A stretch of 32,638 bases of DNA from Geofilum sp964396555 (GTDB lineage: Bacteria > Bacteroidota > Bacteroidia > Bacteroidales > Marinilabiliaceae). Positions 32,020 through 32,638 of the stretch are shown here, piece after piece. How positions within the stretch are numbered: the stretch's first letter is position 1; the number at the start of each line of letters is the position of its first letter. The translations under genes were made by a program, and so were the position numbers. The notes under the pieces were generated by a model, which was not told the origin of the DNA, made no database searches, and saw nothing but the letters and a program-made list of their open reading frames with translations. The stretch spans positions 1 to 32,638 of the forward strand of contig CAYNFX010000011.1 in the NCBI GenBank assembly GCA_964396555.1, read 5' to 3'.

Positions 32020-32638
32020 ATGATTGCTTTCCCCAATGCCAAGATCAATATAGGCCTGTTTGTCTGCGCCCGCAGACCCGACGGCTATCATAATATTCAA
32101 ACACTTTTCTTCCCGGTAAAAGGACTCTTCGACAGCCTTGAGATAGTTGAGAATGACGGGGAGGAAGATGAGTTTTCTACAACTGGTATTGTATTAGAAG
32201 GTAATCAGGTCGACAATCTTTGCTTAAAGGCCTTGAGGCTGATGCGGGAGTATGCCGCTGTACCGCCATTAAAGATACACCTTCACAAGATTATCCCATC
32301 CGGAGCGGGCCTCGGAGGAGGATCGGCTGATGCAGCCTTTATGTTAAAACTATTGAACGACAAATTCAACCTGGGCATGAACAGGGAAGCACTTGAAGCT
32401 ATGGCAGCAAAGCTGGGAGCCGATTGCCCTGTGTTTATAGAAAACAAGCCAGTACTTGCAGGGGGAATCGGTAATGAGTTCTATCCGGTAGAAATTAACC
32501 TTAGCGGTTATACCATTCAGATCGTTGTTCCTCCTATACATGTTTCCACTGTAAAAGCATACTCGCAAATAGTATCGGCCATCCCATCAGAGAACCTCAG
32601 TTCACTTGTTAAACACCCTGTTCAGGAATGGTGGCACA
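32020..32638 (+). CDS. ispE: 4-diphosphocytidyl-2-C-methyl-D-erythritol kinase IspE (3' partial)
   Basis: IspE is the GHMP kinase that phosphorylates CDP-methylerythritol in the non-mevalonate isoprenoid pathway. The 206 visible residues start MIAFPNAKINIGLFVCARRPDGYHNI, the family N-terminus with its catalytic Lys and the H-x-x-x-T/F region. Then follow KIIPSGAGLGGGSADAAFML, the ATP-binding motif, and LGADCPVFIENKPVLAGGIGN with the catalytic Asp. The frame is open to the window end, so about 60-70 residues are missing. The start ATG at 32020 is unambiguous. It is divergent from dnaB. Confidence 0.95.
   Translation, partial: MIAFPNAKINIGLFVCARRPDGYHNIQTLFFPVKGLFDSLEIVENDGEEDEFSTTGIVLEGNQVDNLCLKALRLMREYAAVPPLKIHLHKIIPSGAGLGGGSADAAFMLKLLNDKFNLGMNREALEAMAAKLGADCPVFIENKPVLAGGIGNEFYPVEINLSGYTIQIVVPPIHVSTVKAYSQIVSAIPSENLSSLVKHPVQEWWH

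Noticed and set aside
1..32638. Search for mobile elements, CRISPR arrays, tRNA/rRNA, toxin-antitoxin or phage defence genes
   Set aside because: No transposase or integrase motif, spaced repeat array, tRNA fold or defence domain was found; the genes are ordinary core and envelope functions.

Overview
The window looks like a chromosomal stretch from a member of the Bacteroidota, probably a free-living or environmental relative of the Bacteroidales/Marinilabiliales. The clues are a type IX secretion (T9SS) C-terminal sorting domain, a GldB gliding/secretion lipoprotein, a PorT-like barrel, a TonB-dependent receptor paired with a DUF4249 lipoprotein, the MurF-alanine racemase fusion typical of this phylum, several lipoproteins, and promoters with the Bacteroidota -7 element TAnnTTTG instead of a sigma70 -10 box. 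Strong Shine-Dalgarno sequences are mostly absent, which also fits. A run of exactly 100 N at 19154-19253 shows that this is a scaffolded draft assembly.

Layout. 1-3133: a secreted M1 metallopeptidase fused to an adhesin-like region and a sorting domain (5' end outside the window), followed by a 65-residue peptide gene. 3156-6447 (minus): a TonB receptor and its DUF4249 partner. 6505-8808 (minus): an unrecognised lipoprotein, peptide deformylase and the YqgF/RuvX nuclease. 8964-12397 (minus): a GH130 phosphorylase and an M3 oligopeptidase lipoprotein, separated by tandem terminators. 12629-18812 (plus): DUF2851 protein, DUF1573 protein, MeaB GTPase, TlpA-like thioredoxin lipoprotein and M20 amidohydrolase. 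18961-20574: a small 2[4Fe-4S] ferredoxin (plus), the assembly gap, then truncated 5-formyl-THF cyclo-ligase and gldB (both minus). 20693-23829 (plus): PorT-like barrel, NAD synthetase and a Crp/Fnr-type regulator. 23832-26890 (minus): murF-alr and thymidine kinase. 26996-30153 (plus): a phylum-restricted hypothetical, rsmI, a coiled-coil lipoprotein and a HAD phosphatase. 30150-31700 (minus): dnaB. From 32020 (plus): ispE, cut by the window end.

Most genes are housekeeping (cell wall, NAD, nucleotide, translation, replication, isoprenoid) mixed with cell-surface functions. I see no prophage, transposase, CRISPR array, tRNA, rRNA or biosynthetic cluster, and no complete new multi-gene system. 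The most interesting signals are small: two nearly perfect 24-26 bp palindromes inside coding sequence (nadE and the TonB receptor), a palindromic divergent promoter between tdk and its neighbour, DnaA-box-like repeats between dnaB and ispE, two terminators that abut the next gene's start codon, and a short Gly/Pro-rich peptide gene behind the T9SS peptidase.
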